Notes: generated by a model from the sequence alone, not told the origin. Shown: positions 9,524 to 19,661, counted from the stretch's first letter. The stretch is DNA of 64,000 nucleotides from Pseudomonadota bacterium (GCA_027486675.1 JAIXOQ010000004.1:170341-234340), one strand, 5' to 3'. Numbers and translations: made by a program.

Positions 9524-9925
9524 TCACCAGACCTCACAGAGAATTTCGCCGCCCACTTTTTGCTGAGCTGCTTTTTGGCTTGTCATCACGCCTTTTGATG
9601 TCGTGAGAATTGAAATGCCAATTCCACCCATCACTTTCGGCATTTTTGCAACCTGGGCATAGTGACGAATTCCTGGCTTTGAAATTCGACGTATTCCGCG
9701 AATCACACTTGCTCCGCCGTCATCGTATTTTAGGTACACACGAAGGGACACACGACCGGCGTCATCACGCAGAATTCTAAAATTCTTGATGTAACCTTGA
9801 TCTTTGAGCACCTTCACCAAGTTTGCTTTCAGCCTTGATGCTGGAATGTCCACGCGCTCGTGTTTTTCAGCAGCCGCATTTCTGATGCGGGTGAGAAGAT
9901 CTGCAACTGGGTCTGTCATCGACAT
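9524..9925 (-). CDS. rpsH: 30S ribosomal protein uS8
   Basis: uS8 binds the central domain of 16S rRNA and commonly acts as the translational repressor of the spc operon. MTDPVADLLTRIRNA starts the core, and the C-terminal signature (GIGISILTTSKGVMT, then GGEILCEVW) is intact. The 133-residue length is normal. Confidence 0.97.
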   Translation of the reverse strand: MSMTDPVADLLTRIRNAAAEKHERVDIPASRLKANLVKVLKDQGYIKNFRILRDDAGRVSLRVYLKYDDGGASVIRGIRRISKPGIRHYAQVAKMPKVMGGIGISILTTSKGVMTSQKAAQQKVGGEILCEVW

Positions 9926-9938
9926 AATATATTTCCTC

Positions 9939-10124
9939 TTACCAACTCGATTTGGTGACGCCAGGTAGCAAACCCTTCAGGGCTAGACTCCTAAAGCAAA
10001 GGCGGCACATGTTAAACTTACGCATATAGGCCTTGGAACGTCCGCAGAGTGGGCAGCGATTCTTCTGCCTGGACTGAAACTTCGGCTTAACACCAATCTT
10101 TACTAACTTACACTTTTTAGCCAA
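9939..10124 (-). CDS. rpsN: 30S ribosomal protein uS14, type Z (zinc-binding)
   Basis: A 61-residue uS14 with C24, C27, C40 and C43 (CPLCGR and CRLCFR), the short zinc-binding form rather than the roughly 100-residue zinc-free form. It ends with the family sequence LPGVTKSSW. uS14 helps build the 30S head. It lies between rplE and rpsH. Confidence 0.97.
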   Translation of the reverse strand: MAKKCKLVKIGVKPKFQSRQKNRCPLCGRSKAYMRKFNMCRLCFRSLALKGLLPGVTKSSW

Positions 10125-10139
10125 GCGTCGCTCCTCTGG

Positions 10140-10835
10140 TTACTTACGGAAAGGCATGCCCATTTCGGCCAAAAGCGCCCGTGCATGCTCATTATTAGTT
10201 GCTGTTGTAACGATAGTGATCGTAAAGCCTCTGACTTTATCGACTGTATCGTAATTGATTTCTGGAAAAATGATCTGCTCACGAATCCCAAGGGAATAGT
10301 TCCCACGACCATCGAAGGCCTTTGGGCTAACACCTTTAAAATCGCGGACCCGTGGTATCGCAACCGAAACAAGGCGATCAAAGAATTCGTACATCCGCGC
10401 TCGACGTAAAGTCACCATTACGGCCACGGCATTGCCCTCACGCACTTTGAAGGCAGCAATAGCTTTTTTTGCGCGAGTCATGACTGGCTTCTGACCGGTA
10501 ATTGCCATGATGTCGTTTAATGCGCTATCTAACACCTTCGGATTAGCTACAGCTTCTTTCACTGCGCAATTCACGATGATTTTTGAGATGCGAGGAACCT
10601 GGTTCACGTTCTTCAGACTGAGTTGCTTCAGCAAAGCTGGTGCAATCGTCGTCCTGTAAGCCGTGAGCAGGCGAGGCTCGATCGCAGGAGAAACCTTTGT
10701 CTCGCCAGCAGCGGCCATCTTAAGCGCATTTGGGAGCTCACCCTTGGACCTTCCGCCGGACTTGGGTGCCTTTGGAGCACCTTCAGCTTTTGGCTTCGTT
10801 TCCTTCTTCTTTTCGTCTTTTTTATCTGCAGCCAC
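10140..10835 (-). CDS. rplE: 50S ribosomal protein uL5 with N-terminal extension
   Basis: uL5 binds 5S rRNA and touches the P-site tRNA. The uL5 core begins near residue 53 and shows [36 protein letters not shown] and [14 protein letters not shown]. At 231 residues it is about 50 longer than normal because of a Lys/Glu/Ala/Pro/Gly-rich N-terminus. No start codon with better support was found closer to the core, so the extension is probably real. It lies between rplX and rpsN. Confidence 0.96.
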   Translation of the reverse strand: MAADKKDEKKKETKPKAEGAPKAPKSGGRSKGELPNALKMAAAGETKVSPAIEPRLLTAYRTTIAPALLKQLSLKNVNQVPRISKIIVNCAVKEAVANPKVLDSALNDIMAITGQKPVMTRAKKAIAAFKVREGNAVAVMVTLRRARMYEFFDRLVSVAIPRVRDFKGVSPKAFDGRGNYSLGIREQIIFPEINYDTVDKVRGFTITIVTTATNNEHARALLAEMGMPFRK

Positions 10836-10858
10836 AAAAACTCCTTGAGCAAATAACT

Positions 10859-11170
10859 TTAGGCTTTAGCCTGAAGCTCGCCCTTCTGATTACGCGTCAG
10901 TTTTGAAGCACGCACTGGCTTCTTGGTTTTGGGATCCAATAGGGAAACGTTGGAGTAATTAATCCAGGCTTCCTTCTCAACAATCCCGCCTTGAGGGCTG
11001 GTTTGACTTGGTTTCGTGTGCCGCTTCACCATGTTGAGGCCTTCGACCAAAACACGATTGTTCTTCGAATCAACGCGAAGAACCTTCCCTTGGCTGGCTT
11101 TGCTCCGGCCAGACAGCACAACGACCTGATCGTCTTTTCTGATAAACATTTTTGTTTTCTTAAATTCCAT
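10859..11170 (-). CDS. rplX: 50S ribosomal protein uL24
   Basis: uL24 is an early assembly protein at the tunnel exit. The KOW motif is clear ([20 protein letters not shown]), followed by [17 protein letters not shown] and the [15 protein letters not shown] region. The 103-residue length is standard. It lies between rplN and rplE. Confidence 0.97.
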   Translation of the reverse strand: MEFKKTKMFIRKDDQVVVLSGRSKASQGKVLRVDSKNNRVLVEGLNMVKRHTKPSQTSPQGGIVEKEAWINYSNVSLLDPKTKKPVRASKLTRNQKGELQAKA

Positions 11171-11176
11171 AAATCC

Positions 11177-11545
11177 TCACAGCACTTCCGGTGCGAGCGA
11201 AATAATTTTCATGAAATTTTTCGCTCTAAGTTCGCGGGCAACTGGTCCAAAGATACGAGTCCCAACTGGCTCGCTCTGAGCATTGATCAAAACCGCGGAG
11301 TTTGTATCAAAGCGGATATAACTTCCGTCTTTGCGGTTAATCTCCTTTTTGGTGCGAACGACAACGGCTTTCATCACGTCGCCCTTCTTCACCTTTGCAT
11401 TGGGAGTCGCTTCCTTCACAGCCACGACGATGATGTCGCCGATCGTTGCATAACGACGACGTGATCCGCCGAGCACCTTAATACACATAACTGAGCGCGC
11501 GCCGGAGTTATCTGCGACATCGAGCCTAGTAGTTGTCTGAATCAT
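11177..11545 (-). CDS. rplN: 50S ribosomal protein uL14
   Basis: uL14 lies at the subunit interface. It starts [20 protein letters not shown], with [20 protein letters not shown] and the ending [17 protein letters not shown], all diagnostic. The 122-residue length is normal. Confidence 0.98.
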   Translation of the reverse strand: MIQTTTRLDVADNSGARSVMCIKVLGGSRRRYATIGDIIVVAVKEATPNAKVKKGDVMKAVVVRTKKEINRKDGSYIRFDTNSAVLINAQSEPVGTRIFGPVARELRAKNFMKIISLAPEVL

Positions 11546-11566
11546 TTCATTACCCTCTTTAAGTCT

Positions 11567-11926
11567 CTACTCGGTGATTAAAACTTTGCCTGCTGAAGCA
11601 CGAACGATCTGCTGAAGTGCCCAGCGTTTATCTTTACTGATAGGACGTGTCTCAACGATCGTGACCAAATCACCCTCTTTAGAAAGATTTGCCTCGTCGT
11701 GAACTTTGACCTTGCTCCATTTGCGAGTGGTCTTACCGTAGGTTGTGTCACGAACCATGCGGTCAATCCGCACTACTCGGGTCTTCATCATCTTATCTGA
11801 AACAACAACGCCAGTCTGAGTCCGACGAGGTTTTTGATTCTCGTTATTGATGATTTTCGCCACAGGTGCTTTCGCAGCTTTGGGAGCCTTCTTTGCAGTC
11901 GCTGGTTTCTTTGTAGTGGTAGCCAT
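11567..11926 (-). CDS. rpsQ: 30S ribosomal protein uS17 with N-terminal extension
   Basis: uS17 binds 16S rRNA early in 30S assembly. The OB-fold core begins around residue 34 (RRTQTGVVVSDKMMKTRVVR) and includes VHDEANLSKEGDLVTIVETR and PISKDKRW. At 119 residues it is about 35 longer than usual. The N-terminal addition is almost wholly Ala/Lys/Thr/Pro and resembles the tails of bL17 and uL5 in this cluster. Confidence 0.97.
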   Translation of the reverse strand: MATTTKKPATAKKAPKAAKAPVAKIINNENQKPRRTQTGVVVSDKMMKTRVVRIDRMVRDTTYGKTTRKWSKVKVHDEANLSKEGDLVTIVETRPISKDKRWALQQIVRASAGKVLITE

Positions 11927-11929
11927 CTC

Positions 11930-12133
11930 TTACTCCGCCTTGCCCTTTTGGGTCAAAAATGTCTTGAGGCGAGCGAGCTCTTTACGGCTACGCCACAACA
12001 TCGACGTCTTTTCGAGCTGGCCTGTCGCATGCTTAATGCGCATCTGAAACAGGTCCTTCTCAGTTTCTGAAACCTTTTGAATCAGCTCTTTTGTCGAGAG
12101 ACTCTTTAAAACATCAATTTTTTTCTTAGCCAT
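11930..12133 (-). CDS. rpmC: 50S ribosomal protein uL29
   Basis: A 67-residue uL29 predicted to be two helices, with [17 protein letters not shown] and the [15 protein letters not shown] helix. uL29 sits at the tunnel exit near the trigger-factor site. Its start overlaps the rplP stop by 8 bp. Confidence 0.96.
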   Translation of the reverse strand: MAKKKIDVLKSLSTKELIQKVSETEKDLFQMRIKHATGQLEKTSMLWRSRKELARLKTFLTQKGKAE

Positions 12134-12611
12134 GGGTTACGGCCTCCTTCTTGGTACGCTTGGCTTCGCGCGCGTCAAGGACGGCCTTCTGTGCCAGAGC
12201 TTCGCTCTCTTTTGTGATCGACTTAAACTTGCCTGGCAGCTTATGACTTGCAAGACGAAATGCCTCGTAGGCCTCTGTCTTGGTCACACCGGCCATCTCA
12301 AAAATCACTCGGCCTGGCTTAATCACTGCTGCCCACTCTTCGACGTTCCCTTTACCTGAACCCATCCGTGTCTCAGCTGGTTTCTTCGTCATTGGTTTGT
12401 TCGGAAAAATACGAATCCAAACATTACCACCACGTTTCACGTAACGAGTCATCGCCACACGAGCCGCTTCGAGTTGTTTAGCAGTAATTCTACCGCAGCC
12501 AACGGCCTGCAATCCAAACTCACCGAAGGTTAAGGTTCCGCCACGGTCTGCACGACCACGCATCTTCCCTTTTTGCACCTTCCGCCATTTCACTCTTTTT
12601 GGGGACAGCAT
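12126..12611 (-). CDS. rplP: 50S ribosomal protein uL16
   Basis: uL16 helps position the A-site tRNA near the peptidyl-transferase centre. [39 protein letters not shown] and the [10 protein letters not shown] region are diagnostic. At 161 residues it has about 22 extra residues at the C-terminus, rich in Ala, Lys, Glu and Arg. It lies between rpsC and rpmC. Confidence 0.97.
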   Translation of the reverse strand: MLSPKRVKWRKVQKGKMRGRADRGGTLTFGEFGLQAVGCGRITAKQLEAARVAMTRYVKRGGNVWIRIFPNKPMTKKPAETRMGSGKGNVEEWAAVIKPGRVIFEMAGVTKTEAYEAFRLASHKLPGKFKSITKESEALAQKAVLDAREAKRTKKEAVTHG

Positions 12612-12621
12612 TCATCGCTCC

Positions 12622-13320
12622 TTAAGAATTCGATTCCGAATGGTTAGACGTGCTTGCTGCCAAAGCTTTCGCTTCAGCGGCAGCCAAACGCTTCAATGTT
12701 TGGATCTCGCCGTTGTATACCCAGATTTTTACACCGATAACGCCGTACACGGTGTGTGCCTCGGTAGTACCGTAGTCAATGTTTGCGCGAAGCGTATGGA
12801 GAGGAACACTGTCCTCGCTATACCATTCCGAGCGAGCAATTTCTGACCCACCCAAACGACCCGCAACCCGCACTTTAATCCCTTTAACGCCCTGCTTGAA
12901 AGCAGCGGTCATGCACTTCTTCATCGCTCTGCGGAAAGCAACCCGTTTCTCAAGCTGGGCGGCTACGTTTTCAGCGATCAGTTGCGCATTCGCTTCTGGG
13001 TTCTTAACTTCAATAATATTTAGGTCGATTTCGCTATTGGATAGCTTCATCACTTCAGCCCGAAGAGATTCGATGCCTACACCTTTTTTCCCGATGACGA
13101 TCCCCGGACGAGCCGTGAATACATTCACCCGAACTTTAGCTGCAGCACGTTCAATCTCAATTTTCGAGATCCCAGCTTGGAAGAGCTTCTTTTTCAGAAA
13201 CTTACGAAGCTTGAGGTCTTCATGCAGAAGTTTTGCATAGTCTTTCTTCGCAAACCAACGGCTTTCCCATGTGCGTGTGACTCCAAGACGAAATCCTACT
13301 GGATGTACCTTTTGACCCAT
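12622..13320 (-). CDS. rpsC: 30S ribosomal protein uS3
   Basis: uS3 is at the mRNA entry channel. It starts [23 protein letters not shown] domain contains [17 protein letters not shown], and the C-terminal domain shows [20 protein letters not shown] and [16 protein letters not shown] short Ala/Ser/Asn tail follows. The 232-residue length is normal. Confidence 0.98.
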   Translation of the reverse strand: MGQKVHPVGFRLGVTRTWESRWFAKKDYAKLLHEDLKLRKFLKKKLFQAGISKIEIERAAAKVRVNVFTARPGIVIGKKGVGIESLRAEVMKLSNSEIDLNIIEVKNPEANAQLIAENVAAQLEKRVAFRRAMKKCMTAAFKQGVKGIKVRVAGRLGGSEIARSEWYSEDSVPLHTLRANIDYGTTEAHTVYGVIGVKIWVYNGEIQTLKRLAAAEAKALAASTSNHSESNS

Positions 13321-13322
13321 GG

Positions 13323-13691
13323 TTAGGCTCCCACCTTCTTGGTCTTCTTCTTCTGAGCGACTTCAGAAACAGCAACTTCCAAATGACTTGAGTACTTCAA
13401 GATGCGGGCACCTGCTCCTTTTGCTCGTGGCATAAATCTCTTCAAGGTTGGTCCTTTGTTCACAAGGATCTGGGAGATCACGAGTTGATCCAGATCCATA
13501 ATCCCTTTTTGTTCTGCGTTAGCGACTGCACTTTTGATTGCAGTAACCACCACAGCAGCACTTCTTCTGCGTGGGGAAAGCGTCAAATAGGTGATTGCGT
13601 CCTGAACCGGCTTCCCGCGGACTGCATCGGCAAGCAAGCCTAGTTTCCTAGGAGTGATGCGCACGTACTTAACTGTTGCTGTAGCTTTCAT
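13323..13691 (-). CDS. rplV: 50S ribosomal protein uL22
   Basis: uL22 lines the exit tunnel. The family pattern is clear ([20 protein letters not shown], then [20 protein letters not shown], the tunnel-loop region), with a lysine-rich tail. The 122-residue length is normal. It lies between rpsS and rpsC. Confidence 0.97.
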   Translation of the reverse strand: MKATATVKYVRITPRKLGLLADAVRGKPVQDAITYLTLSPRRRSAAVVVTAIKSAVANAEQKGIMDLDQLVISQILVNKGPTLKRFMPRAKGAGARILKYSSHLEVAVSEVAQKKKTKKVGA

Positions 13692-13699
13692 GGTCTAGC

Positions 13700-13996
13700 C
13701 TACTTCCCCGCAGCGGCAGGGGCTGCGTCTTTCTTCTCGGATGCTGTGTGACCAGCAAATGTCCGCGTAATCGCGAACTCACCCAACCGGTGACCAACCA
13801 TATTTTCAGTGACATAAACGGGAATGAACTTGCGCCCATTGTGCACCGCAAACGTCAGACCAACAAAATCTGGAAGCACCGTCGATCGGCGTGACCAGGT
13901 CTTGATGACCTTTTTGTCATTATTTTCTTTAGCGACAGTCACCTTCTTTTGGAGGTGATCATCGCAAAATGGACCTTTTTTTAGGGATCTAGCCAT
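13700..13996 (-). CDS. rpsS: 30S ribosomal protein uS19
   Basis: uS19 partners uS13 in the 30S head. [35 protein letters not shown], the [20 protein letters not shown] signature and [11 protein letters not shown] are all present. The 98-residue length includes a short Ala-rich C-terminal tail. Confidence 0.98.
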   Translation of the reverse strand: MARSLKKGPFCDDHLQKKVTVAKENNDKKVIKTWSRRSTVLPDFVGLTFAVHNGRKFIPVYVTENMVGHRLGEFAITRTFAGHTASEKKDAAPAAAGK

Positions 13997-14013
13997 GAAT
14001 TCTAATCCTCCGT

Positions 14014-14847
14014 CTACTTCCTGCGCTTGACGATAAAGGCCGTCGTGCGCTTGTTCTTACGGGTCTTGTAGCCCTTCGTTGGTTTACCCCAAGGTGTACA
14101 TGGATGTCGTCCACCTGAGCTTTTCCCTTCACCGCCACCCATTGGGTGATCGATTGGGTTTTTAGCTACTGCACGGGTGGTAGGACGAACCCCTAACCAA
14201 CGCGTACGGCCAGCTTTACCGATAGTAATGTTTTCGTGGTCTAGGTTAGAGACCTGCCCGATCGACGCTCTGCAGTTGACGTGAATCAAGCGCATTTCGC
14301 CCGATGGCATCCGTACCTGAGCGTACTCAGATTCTTTGGCCATAAGCTGAGCGTACGCACCAGCACTACGGACCAGACGTCCACCTTTGCCTGGTTCAAG
14401 CTCAAGATTATGAATGAAGGTCCCAACTGGGATCAGCTTCAGCTTCATTGAATTGCCCGGCTTAATATCAGCAGCGTCTGAAGAGATCACTGTGTGACCT
14501 ACTTGGAGACCTTCTGGGGCTACGATGAATCGTTTTTCCCCATCTGCGTAATTCACTAATGCGATCCAAGCTGTTCGGTTCGGATCGTATTCGATCGAAG
14601 CGATCTTGCCTGGCACACCCTCTTTGTCACGCTTGAAGTCAACGGTGCGATAACGACGCTTATGACCACCACCGATTTGTTGAACCGTGATGACGCCATG
14701 AACGTTCCGACCACCCGACTTCGAGATGAAGCTAGAAAGGCTCTTTGGTCTCTTAGGGAGTTTGTTCTTAGGTGTAAGTACCGAGAAGTCCGCCACTGTT
14801 TTGTAGCGGAGAGTCGGAGTAACTGGTTTGAATGACTTAACTGCCAT
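14014..14847 (-). CDS. rplB: 50S ribosomal protein uL2
   Basis: uL2 is needed for subunit joining and peptidyl-transferase activity. The signature [20 protein letters not shown], with the conserved His, lies near the C-terminus. The N-terminal OB/SH3 region includes [17 protein letters not shown]. The 277-residue length is normal. Confidence 0.98.
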   Translation of the reverse strand: MAVKSFKPVTPTLRYKTVADFSVLTPKNKLPKRPKSLSSFISKSGGRNVHGVITVQQIGGGHKRRYRTVDFKRDKEGVPGKIASIEYDPNRTAWIALVNYADGEKRFIVAPEGLQVGHTVISSDAADIKPGNSMKLKLIPVGTFIHNLELEPGKGGRLVRSAGAYAQLMAKESEYAQVRMPSGEMRLIHVNCRASIGQVSNLDHENITIGKAGRTRWLGVRPTTRAVAKNPIDHPMGGGEGKSSGGRHPCTPWGKPTKGYKTRKNKRTTAFIVKRRK

Positions 14848-14858
14848 GTTCCCTTACC

Positions 14859-15152
14859 TCACTGCTTCGCCTGGAAAAGATCAATGCGACTGCCTGCTGC
14901 CAGGGTCACGATGGCCTTTTTCCAATTGCTGCGTTTGAAGGCATTTCGCCCCATACGCTTGTTTTTACCTTGCATCATCATCGTACGGATCGAGCTGACC
15001 TTCACACTGAAGAGCTGCTCAATTGCGTCACGAATTTCTGGTTTCGTAGACGCAGGTGCGACTTCAAATACATACCTATTGCCTAGCTCCGCGAGAGCTG
15101 TACTTTTCTCGCTGATGACTGGGCGCTTAATGATTTCGTAGATCTTTTGCAT
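14859..15152 (-). CDS. rplW: 50S ribosomal protein uL23
   Basis: uL23 lies at the tunnel exit and docks trigger factor and SRP. The start chosen is the ATG at 15152 (MQKIYEIIKRPVISEKST). It has a GGAG ribosome-binding site 8 nt upstream, begins at the family start and gives 97 residues. A longer in-frame start at 15221 would overlap rplD by 58 bp and add 23 unrelated residues. NRYVFEVAPASTKPEIRDAI is typical. Confidence 0.96.
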   Translation of the reverse strand: MQKIYEIIKRPVISEKSTALAELGNRYVFEVAPASTKPEIRDAIEQLFSVKVSSIRTMMMQGKNKRMGRNAFKRSNWKKAIVTLAAGSRIDLFQAKQ

Positions 15153-15163
15153 TTTTAGATCTC

Positions 15164-15787
15164 CTACCCTTGAAGACGCGTTTCTAATCCGCGCGCTACA
15201 TCTTGCGTCAGCACTAACCAATCGTGTTTCACGATATCGAGTACGTTCACGCCTTCAGTGCGAATTACTTTTAGCCCCTTGATGTTCCGTGTTGATAGCT
15301 CAACATTTTTATCAGGAGTGATCACAACCAACGCATTCTGCAGTCCCAAAGTTTGCATCAATACTTTTTCTGCATCTTTGGTCTTGATCACAGGAAATGT
15401 GAGCTTATCCAAAATGATGACGCGCTTTGCTGCAAATCGATCTGACAAAGCGCTTCGTAGTGCGCCTTTCATCATCTCTTTTGGTGTGCGCTCTGCGTAA
15501 GAACGAGGCACTGGACCAAAAGACTGACCACCGCCTGGATTCAAAGGAGAACGAGTCGAACCCTGTCGGGCATTCCCTGTTCCTTTTTGCTTGAATGGCT
15601 TGCGGCCACCCCCGCGTACTTCAGACTTGGTTTTAGTCTTTGCAGTGCCTTGACGGCGATCCGCTAACTGAGCCTTGATCACTTGGTGAACGAGGGCGCG
15701 GTTAACGCGGGTAGCGAACACATCATCACTGAGCGTGAGTGTTCCAACCTTCTCTTTGTTTTGATTTAAGATATCGATTGTTGCCAT
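15164..15787 (-). CDS. rplD: 50S ribosomal protein uL4
   Basis: uL4 forms part of the exit-tunnel constriction, and in enterobacteria it autoregulates the S10 operon. The tunnel-loop region GGGRKPFKQKGTGNARQGST and GPVPRSYAERTPKEMMKGAL are diagnostic. The 207-residue length is normal. It lies between rplC and rplW. Confidence 0.97.
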   Translation of the reverse strand: MATIDILNQNKEKVGTLTLSDDVFATRVNRALVHQVIKAQLADRRQGTAKTKTKSEVRGGGRKPFKQKGTGNARQGSTRSPLNPGGGQSFGPVPRSYAERTPKEMMKGALRSALSDRFAAKRVIILDKLTFPVIKTKDAEKVLMQTLGLQNALVVITPDKNVELSTRNIKGLKVIRTEGVNVLDIVKHDWLVLTQDVARGLETRLQG

Positions 15788-15791
15788 CGTC

Positions 15792-16475
15792 TTACGCCTT
15801 CACTGCTTTGCGGATGGTGACAATACCGCTCTTAGGACCAGGAACACTGCCGTTTAAAAGCAAAATCCCTTTCTCAAGATCGATTTTCACTATCGTGATG
15901 TTTTGGATCGACACGTGCCTATGGCCCATGTGTCCGGCCATTTTCTTACCCTTAAATACTTTACCCGGGTCAGCACGGTTACCGATCGAACCAATAGAAC
16001 GATGGTTAACGGATGCTCCGTGGGACGCAGGACCACCGGCATAGTGGTAACGCTTCATGACACCCTGGAATCCCTTACCCTTGGATACCGAGCTCACGTC
16101 CACAAGATCGCCGTCCTTCAAGAACGCTGCTGTCAGCTCTTGGCCATCAGCCAGACCTTCAAGCGCCTTGTCGTTCTCCACGCGGAACTCTTGTGCATGG
16201 TAGTAGCCAGGATTGCCGGAACGTTTGAAATGCCCAGTCTCAGCGCGATTGACGCGAGAAGCCTTTTTCGGCAGAAAGCCAACCTGAACGGCGCTGTAGC
16301 CTTCGGTCGCTGCTTTCTTAATTTGTGTAATCGTATTTTTCTTCAGCTCAACAACCGTTACCGCAAGAACGCGTCCGTCGGCACCGAAGACTTGAGTCAT
16401 CCCCGCCTTCACACCCAGGATTCCGCCTCGGTCTGAATTTAAAGTTGCGGAGGTTTGCGTATTATTTTCTTCCAT
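15792..16475 (-). CDS. rplC: 50S ribosomal protein uL3
   Basis: uL3 is an early 23S rRNA-binding protein reaching the peptidyl-transferase centre. GGILGVKAGMTQVF starts the core, and SVSKGKGFQGVMKRYHYAGG and GKKMAGHMGHRHVSIQNI are family signatures. The start is uncertain. The ATG at 16475 has GGAG 11 nt upstream; a GTG at 16487, four codons earlier, has only a very close GGAA. Either start leaves a short polar extension before the core. Confidence 0.96.
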   Translation of the reverse strand: MEENNTQTSATLNSDRGGILGVKAGMTQVFGADGRVLAVTVVELKKNTITQIKKAATEGYSAVQVGFLPKKASRVNRAETGHFKRSGNPGYYHAQEFRVENDKALEGLADGQELTAAFLKDGDLVDVSSVSKGKGFQGVMKRYHYAGGPASHGASVNHRSIGSIGNRADPGKVFKGKKMAGHMGHRHVSIQNITIVKIDLEKGILLLNGSVPGPKSGIVTIRKAVKA

Positions 16476-16496
16476 CGCTAGGTCCACTCCGTTCCG

Positions 16497-16811
16497 TTAC
16501 GACTTGATCTCAACATCGACGCCCGCGCTCAGGTCGAGCTTCATGAGGGAGTCAATGGTTTGTTGAGTTGGTTCAACGATGTCGAGAATACGCTTATGAG
16601 TGCGCACTTCGAACTGTTCACGGGATTTTTTATCCACGTGAGGGGATCGCAAAACACAGTATTTATTAATGACCGTTGGGAGAGGAATTGGGCCACGAAC
16701 CATAGCGCCTGTGCGGCGGGCTGTGTTTACAATTTCCCAGACCGATTTATCGAGTACCCGGTGATCAAACGCTTTTAGCTTGATTCGAATTTTGTGCTCG
16801 GCAATTGCCAT
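16497..16811 (-). CDS. rpsJ: 30S ribosomal protein uS10
   Basis: uS10 is a 30S head protein that, as NusE, also joins the antitermination complex with Nus[22 protein letters not shown], the VRGPIPLPT motif and [12 protein letters not shown] are diagnostic. The 104-residue length is normal. It is the first gene of the S10 block, separated from fusA by 255 bp in which tuf is absent. Confidence 0.98.
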   Translation of the reverse strand: MAIAEHKIRIKLKAFDHRVLDKSVWEIVNTARRTGAMVRGPIPLPTVINKYCVLRSPHVDKKSREQFEVRTHKRILDIVEPTQQTIDSLMKLDLSAGVDVEIKS

Positions 16812-16990
16812 TTACTCTCACTCCAATCGCTTCACCCGCCATCAGATACGCGGATTAGTCCACGCACCCTGAACAGGTGTTGTTTGTTTCTAAACTAAAT
16901 ATTCGACACGGAAAGCTAAGCACCCATCATTCACCGTCGTCGGGAGGTGAACTGTAGCGGATAGCCAAACTTAGCGCGGCAAGTGTTAGA

Positions 16991-17019
16991 GAAATACCGG
17001 AAGAGGCGGTTTCTGACAA
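16991..17019 (-). promoter_or_regulatory. weak candidate promoter upstream of rpsJ
   Basis: In the 255-bp gap between fusA and rpsJ the minus strand contains TTGTCA, then 17 bp, then TATTTC. The -10 match is poor. The gap holds no coding sequence I can support, and its size suggests a separate S10-operon promoter or leader, but this specific site is weak. Confidence 0.2.
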
Positions 17020-17066
17020 GTGTGTTTTGCTGTTGAAATTCAGCAAATAACAAAACGCGAAAGAAA

Positions 17067-19175
17067 CTAGATTAAAATCCCTGCTCTTCGTTTAATTTCT
17101 GCAAGTGCTGAGTCAGAAACCTGCGCATACTGAGAAAATTGCATGGAAAAAGTTGCGCGACCTTGGCTAGATGAACGCAAAACCGTTGAATATCCAAACA
17201 TCTTCGCCAAAGGTACCTCCGCGCTAATGACCTGAAGGCCCCCCCTCGAGGTCATTCCATGGATTCGACCGCCTCGGGCATTCAGATCGCCAATCACGCC
17301 CCCCACAAACTCCTGCGGGCTTACAACCTCACAGGACATGATGGGCTCAAGAATTGTTGGATTGGCCTTTTTTGCCGCATCTTTAAACGCCATGGTGGCA
17401 GCAATCTTGAAGGAAATTTCGCTCGAGTCCGTTTCGGAGAATGATCCGCCGGTGAGCGTAAAGCCGATATCCATCGCCGGATACCCCGCAAGCACTCCAC
17501 CGGAAATGCTTTCTTTTAAGGAGTTTTCCACTGCTGCTGCAAAAACTTTAGGAATCTGTGTTTCCGGAACCAAATTTTTGAACTTGAAGTTTTCACCCCG
17601 TGTTAACGGCTCAATTTTCAGTACGACGTGACCGTACTGGCCCTTAGATCCTGGAATTTGATTCACAAACTTAGCCTCTCCAATCGCGTCTTTCGTGATC
17701 GTTTCACGGTAAGAGACCGAAGGGTTACCGACGTTTGCATCGACTTTGAATTCGCGTTTTAAGCGATCCACAATAATTTCTAAGTGAAGCTCGCCCATGC
17801 CGCTGATCAGTGTTTGAGCAGTGTCCTCACTCTGAAAGATGCGGAAAGAAGGATCCTCGACCGCTAATCGAGCCAAGGCCTGACCCAGTCTTTCGCCATC
17901 TGCTTTGGTTTTAGGTTCGATTGCGATCGAAATGACAGGTTCTGGAAATTCTATTTTTTCAAGTAATAGCTGTCGGCCTTCACTACAGATCGTATCGCCG
18001 GTTGTAGGGAGCTTGAGACCAGCAATGGCAACAATGTCGCCTGCGACGGCTTCAGTGAGTTCCTGACTCTTGTTTGCGTGCATGCGCAAGATGCGGTTAG
18101 CGCGCTCGCGCTTTCCTTTGCTTGGATTCCAGAACACCTCGCCGGAGCTGAGTTTTCCGGAGTAAATCCGCACGTAAGTAAGCTGCCCCACAAACGGATC
18201 CGTCATGATCTTAAAAACAAGTCCCGCAAGAGGTTCGGTGGGATCTGGCTTACAAAGAATGATCTCGCCTTCCTTCTTGACGGAATGCGCTTCAAGGGGC
18301 GGCTTCTCAAGCGGTGAAGGTAGATATTCAATCACTGCATCGAGGAGTGGCTGCACTCCTTTGTTTTTGAAGCTCGCCCCACAAAAAACAGGGGTAATCA
18401 TGAGCGCTAGTGTCCCTTTGCGAATGGCGCGGGTCACTTCTTCGGGAGAAAGCTCATCGCCTGAAAGATAGCGCTCGAGCAAACTCTCATCACATTCTGC
18501 AGCGGCTTCAAAGAGTGCCTGCCTCGAGCGCGACACTGCGGCGAGCATCTCTTCCGGCACTGGGCACTCTTCGTACTTTCCAGAAACTTCGGAATCCTTC
18601 CAGCGAAGGCCGACATTACGCACAAGATCGATAACGCCGACGAAGGTATCCTCAGCCCCCCAAGGAAGTTGAAGCGCGATTGGACGCGTCCCGAGGCGGT
18701 CCTTCATTTGGGCAAGCACCGACTGAAAATCTGCGCCAACGCGATCCATCTTATTCACAAAAGCAATGCGGGGAACGCGGTATTTATCCGCCTGGCGCCA
18801 TACAGTTTCGGATTGGGGCTCTACACCACCGACTGCGCAAAAAACGACGATTGCGCCATCTAAGACGCGCAAACTTCTTTCGACTTCAATAGTGAAGTCG
18901 ACGTGGCCCGGAGTATCGATAATGTTGATCGTGTGATCATGCCAATAACAGGTAGTCGCAGCTGCAGTGATCGTGATTCCACGCTCCTGCTCTTGCGGCA
19001 TCCAGTCCATGGTCGCGGTTCCTTCATGAACCTCGCCCACTTTATGAGTTTTACCTGTGTAGTAAAGAATGCGTTCGGTAGTCGTGGTCTTGCCCGCGTC
19101 AATGTGCGCGGAAATCCCAATATTTCTGGTCCGCGCAAGCGGTGACCCCTGAAGTTTCGAGGGTCCGGATGACAT
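17067..19175 (-). CDS. fusA: translation elongation factor G
   Basis: EF-G is the ribosomal translocase GTPase. The G1 motif [13 protein letters not shown] contains K29. [10 protein letters not shown] (switch II side), DTPGHVDF and [10 protein letters not shown] are the G-domain motifs, followed by EF-Tu-like domain II and domains III-V with [18 protein letters not shown] and the C-terminal [13 protein letters not shown]. At 702 residues it is full length. It lies 3 bp after rpsG, in the str operon. Confidence 0.98.
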   Translation of the reverse strand: MSSGPSKLQGSPLARTRNIGISAHIDAGKTTTTERILYYTGKTHKVGEVHEGTATMDWMPQEQERGITITAAATTCYWHDHTINIIDTPGHVDFTIEVERSLRVLDGAIVVFCAVGGVEPQSETVWRQADKYRVPRIAFVNKMDRVGADFQSVLAQMKDRLGTRPIALQLPWGAEDTFVGVIDLVRNVGLRWKDSEVSGKYEECPVPEEMLAAVSRSRQALFEAAAECDESLLERYLSGDELSPEEVTRAIRKGTLALMITPVFCGASFKNKGVQPLLDAVIEYLPSPLEKPPLEAHSVKKEGEIILCKPDPTEPLAGLVFKIMTDPFVGQLTYVRIYSGKLSSGEVFWNPSKGKRERANRILRMHANKSQELTEAVAGDIVAIAGLKLPTTGDTICSEGRQLLLEKIEFPEPVISIAIEPKTKADGERLGQALARLAVEDPSFRIFQSEDTAQTLISGMGELHLEIIVDRLKREFKVDANVGNPSVSYRETITKDAIGEAKFVNQIPGSKGQYGHVVLKIEPLTRGENFKFKNLVPETQIPKVFAAAVENSLKESISGGVLAGYPAMDIGFTLTGGSFSETDSSEISFKIAATMAFKDAAKKANPTILEPIMSCEVVSPQEFVGGVIGDLNARGGRIHGMTSRGGLQVISAEVPLAKMFGYSTVLRSSSQGRATFSMQFSQYAQVSDSALAEIKRRAGILI

Positions 19176-19178
19176 CGA

Positions 19179-19649
19179 TTACCAGCGGAAGTGAGCGAAG
19201 GCTTTGTTCGCTTCAGCCATGCGGTGCATGTCTTCGCGCTTTTTCATCGCGTTTCCACGCAAGTTTGCCGCGTCGACAACTTCACCTGCCAGACGCTCTG
19301 CCATGGTTTGTTCACCACGGCCGCGAGCTGATTCAATCAACCAACGGGAAGCAAGGGACTGGCGGCGTGCCGGTTTTACTTCGATTGGCACTTGGTACGT
19401 AGCACCGCCGACCCGACGTGATTTCACTTCGAGGAGGGGTTTTACGTTTTCAAGGGCTTTTTTGAACAAGAGAATTCCAGCTTCGCCGCCCTTTTCTTCA
19501 GCCATTTTCATGGCTCCGTAGAAAATGCTTTCTGCGATGCTTTTCTTTCCATCCCGAAGCAAGGTGTTGACGAATTTCGTCACGACGATGTCGTTATAGA
19601 TTGGATCTGGAATGATTTCTCTTTTTGAAATGACCTGCTTACGTGCCAT
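19179..19649 (-). CDS. rpsG: 30S ribosomal protein uS7
   Basis: uS7 starts assembly of the 30S head and contacts the E-site tRNA. Diagnostic segments are [20 protein letters not shown], the [20 protein letters not shown] loop and [20 protein letters not shown]. The 156-residue length is standard. It lies between rpsL and fusA. Confidence 0.98.
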   Translation of the reverse strand: MARKQVISKREIIPDPIYNDIVVTKFVNTLLRDGKKSIAESIFYGAMKMAEEKGGEAGILLFKKALENVKPLLEVKSRRVGGATYQVPIEVKPARRQSLASRWLIESARGRGEQTMAERLAGEVVDAANLRGNAMKKREDMHRMAEANKAFAHFRW

Positions 19650-19661
19650 GAAATTTTCCTT

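Noticed and set aside
10991..11464. 157-residue plus-strand open frame across rplX and rplN
   Set aside because: Antisense to two conserved ribosomal genes; no recognisable domain.
15153..15221. Longer start for rplW
   Set aside because: It would overlap rplD by 58 bp and add residues not found in uL23; the ATG at 15152 has a proper ribosome-binding site and the family start.
15903..16436. 177-residue plus-strand open frame opposite rplC
   Set aside because: It lies fully within rplC on the other strand, has no family signature and is explained as a shadow of a conserved ribosomal gene.
17235..17243. C-rich run in fusA as a phase-variation tract
   Set aside because: It encodes conserved EF-G residues in an essential gene; slippage there would be lethal, so it is treated as ordinary coding sequence.
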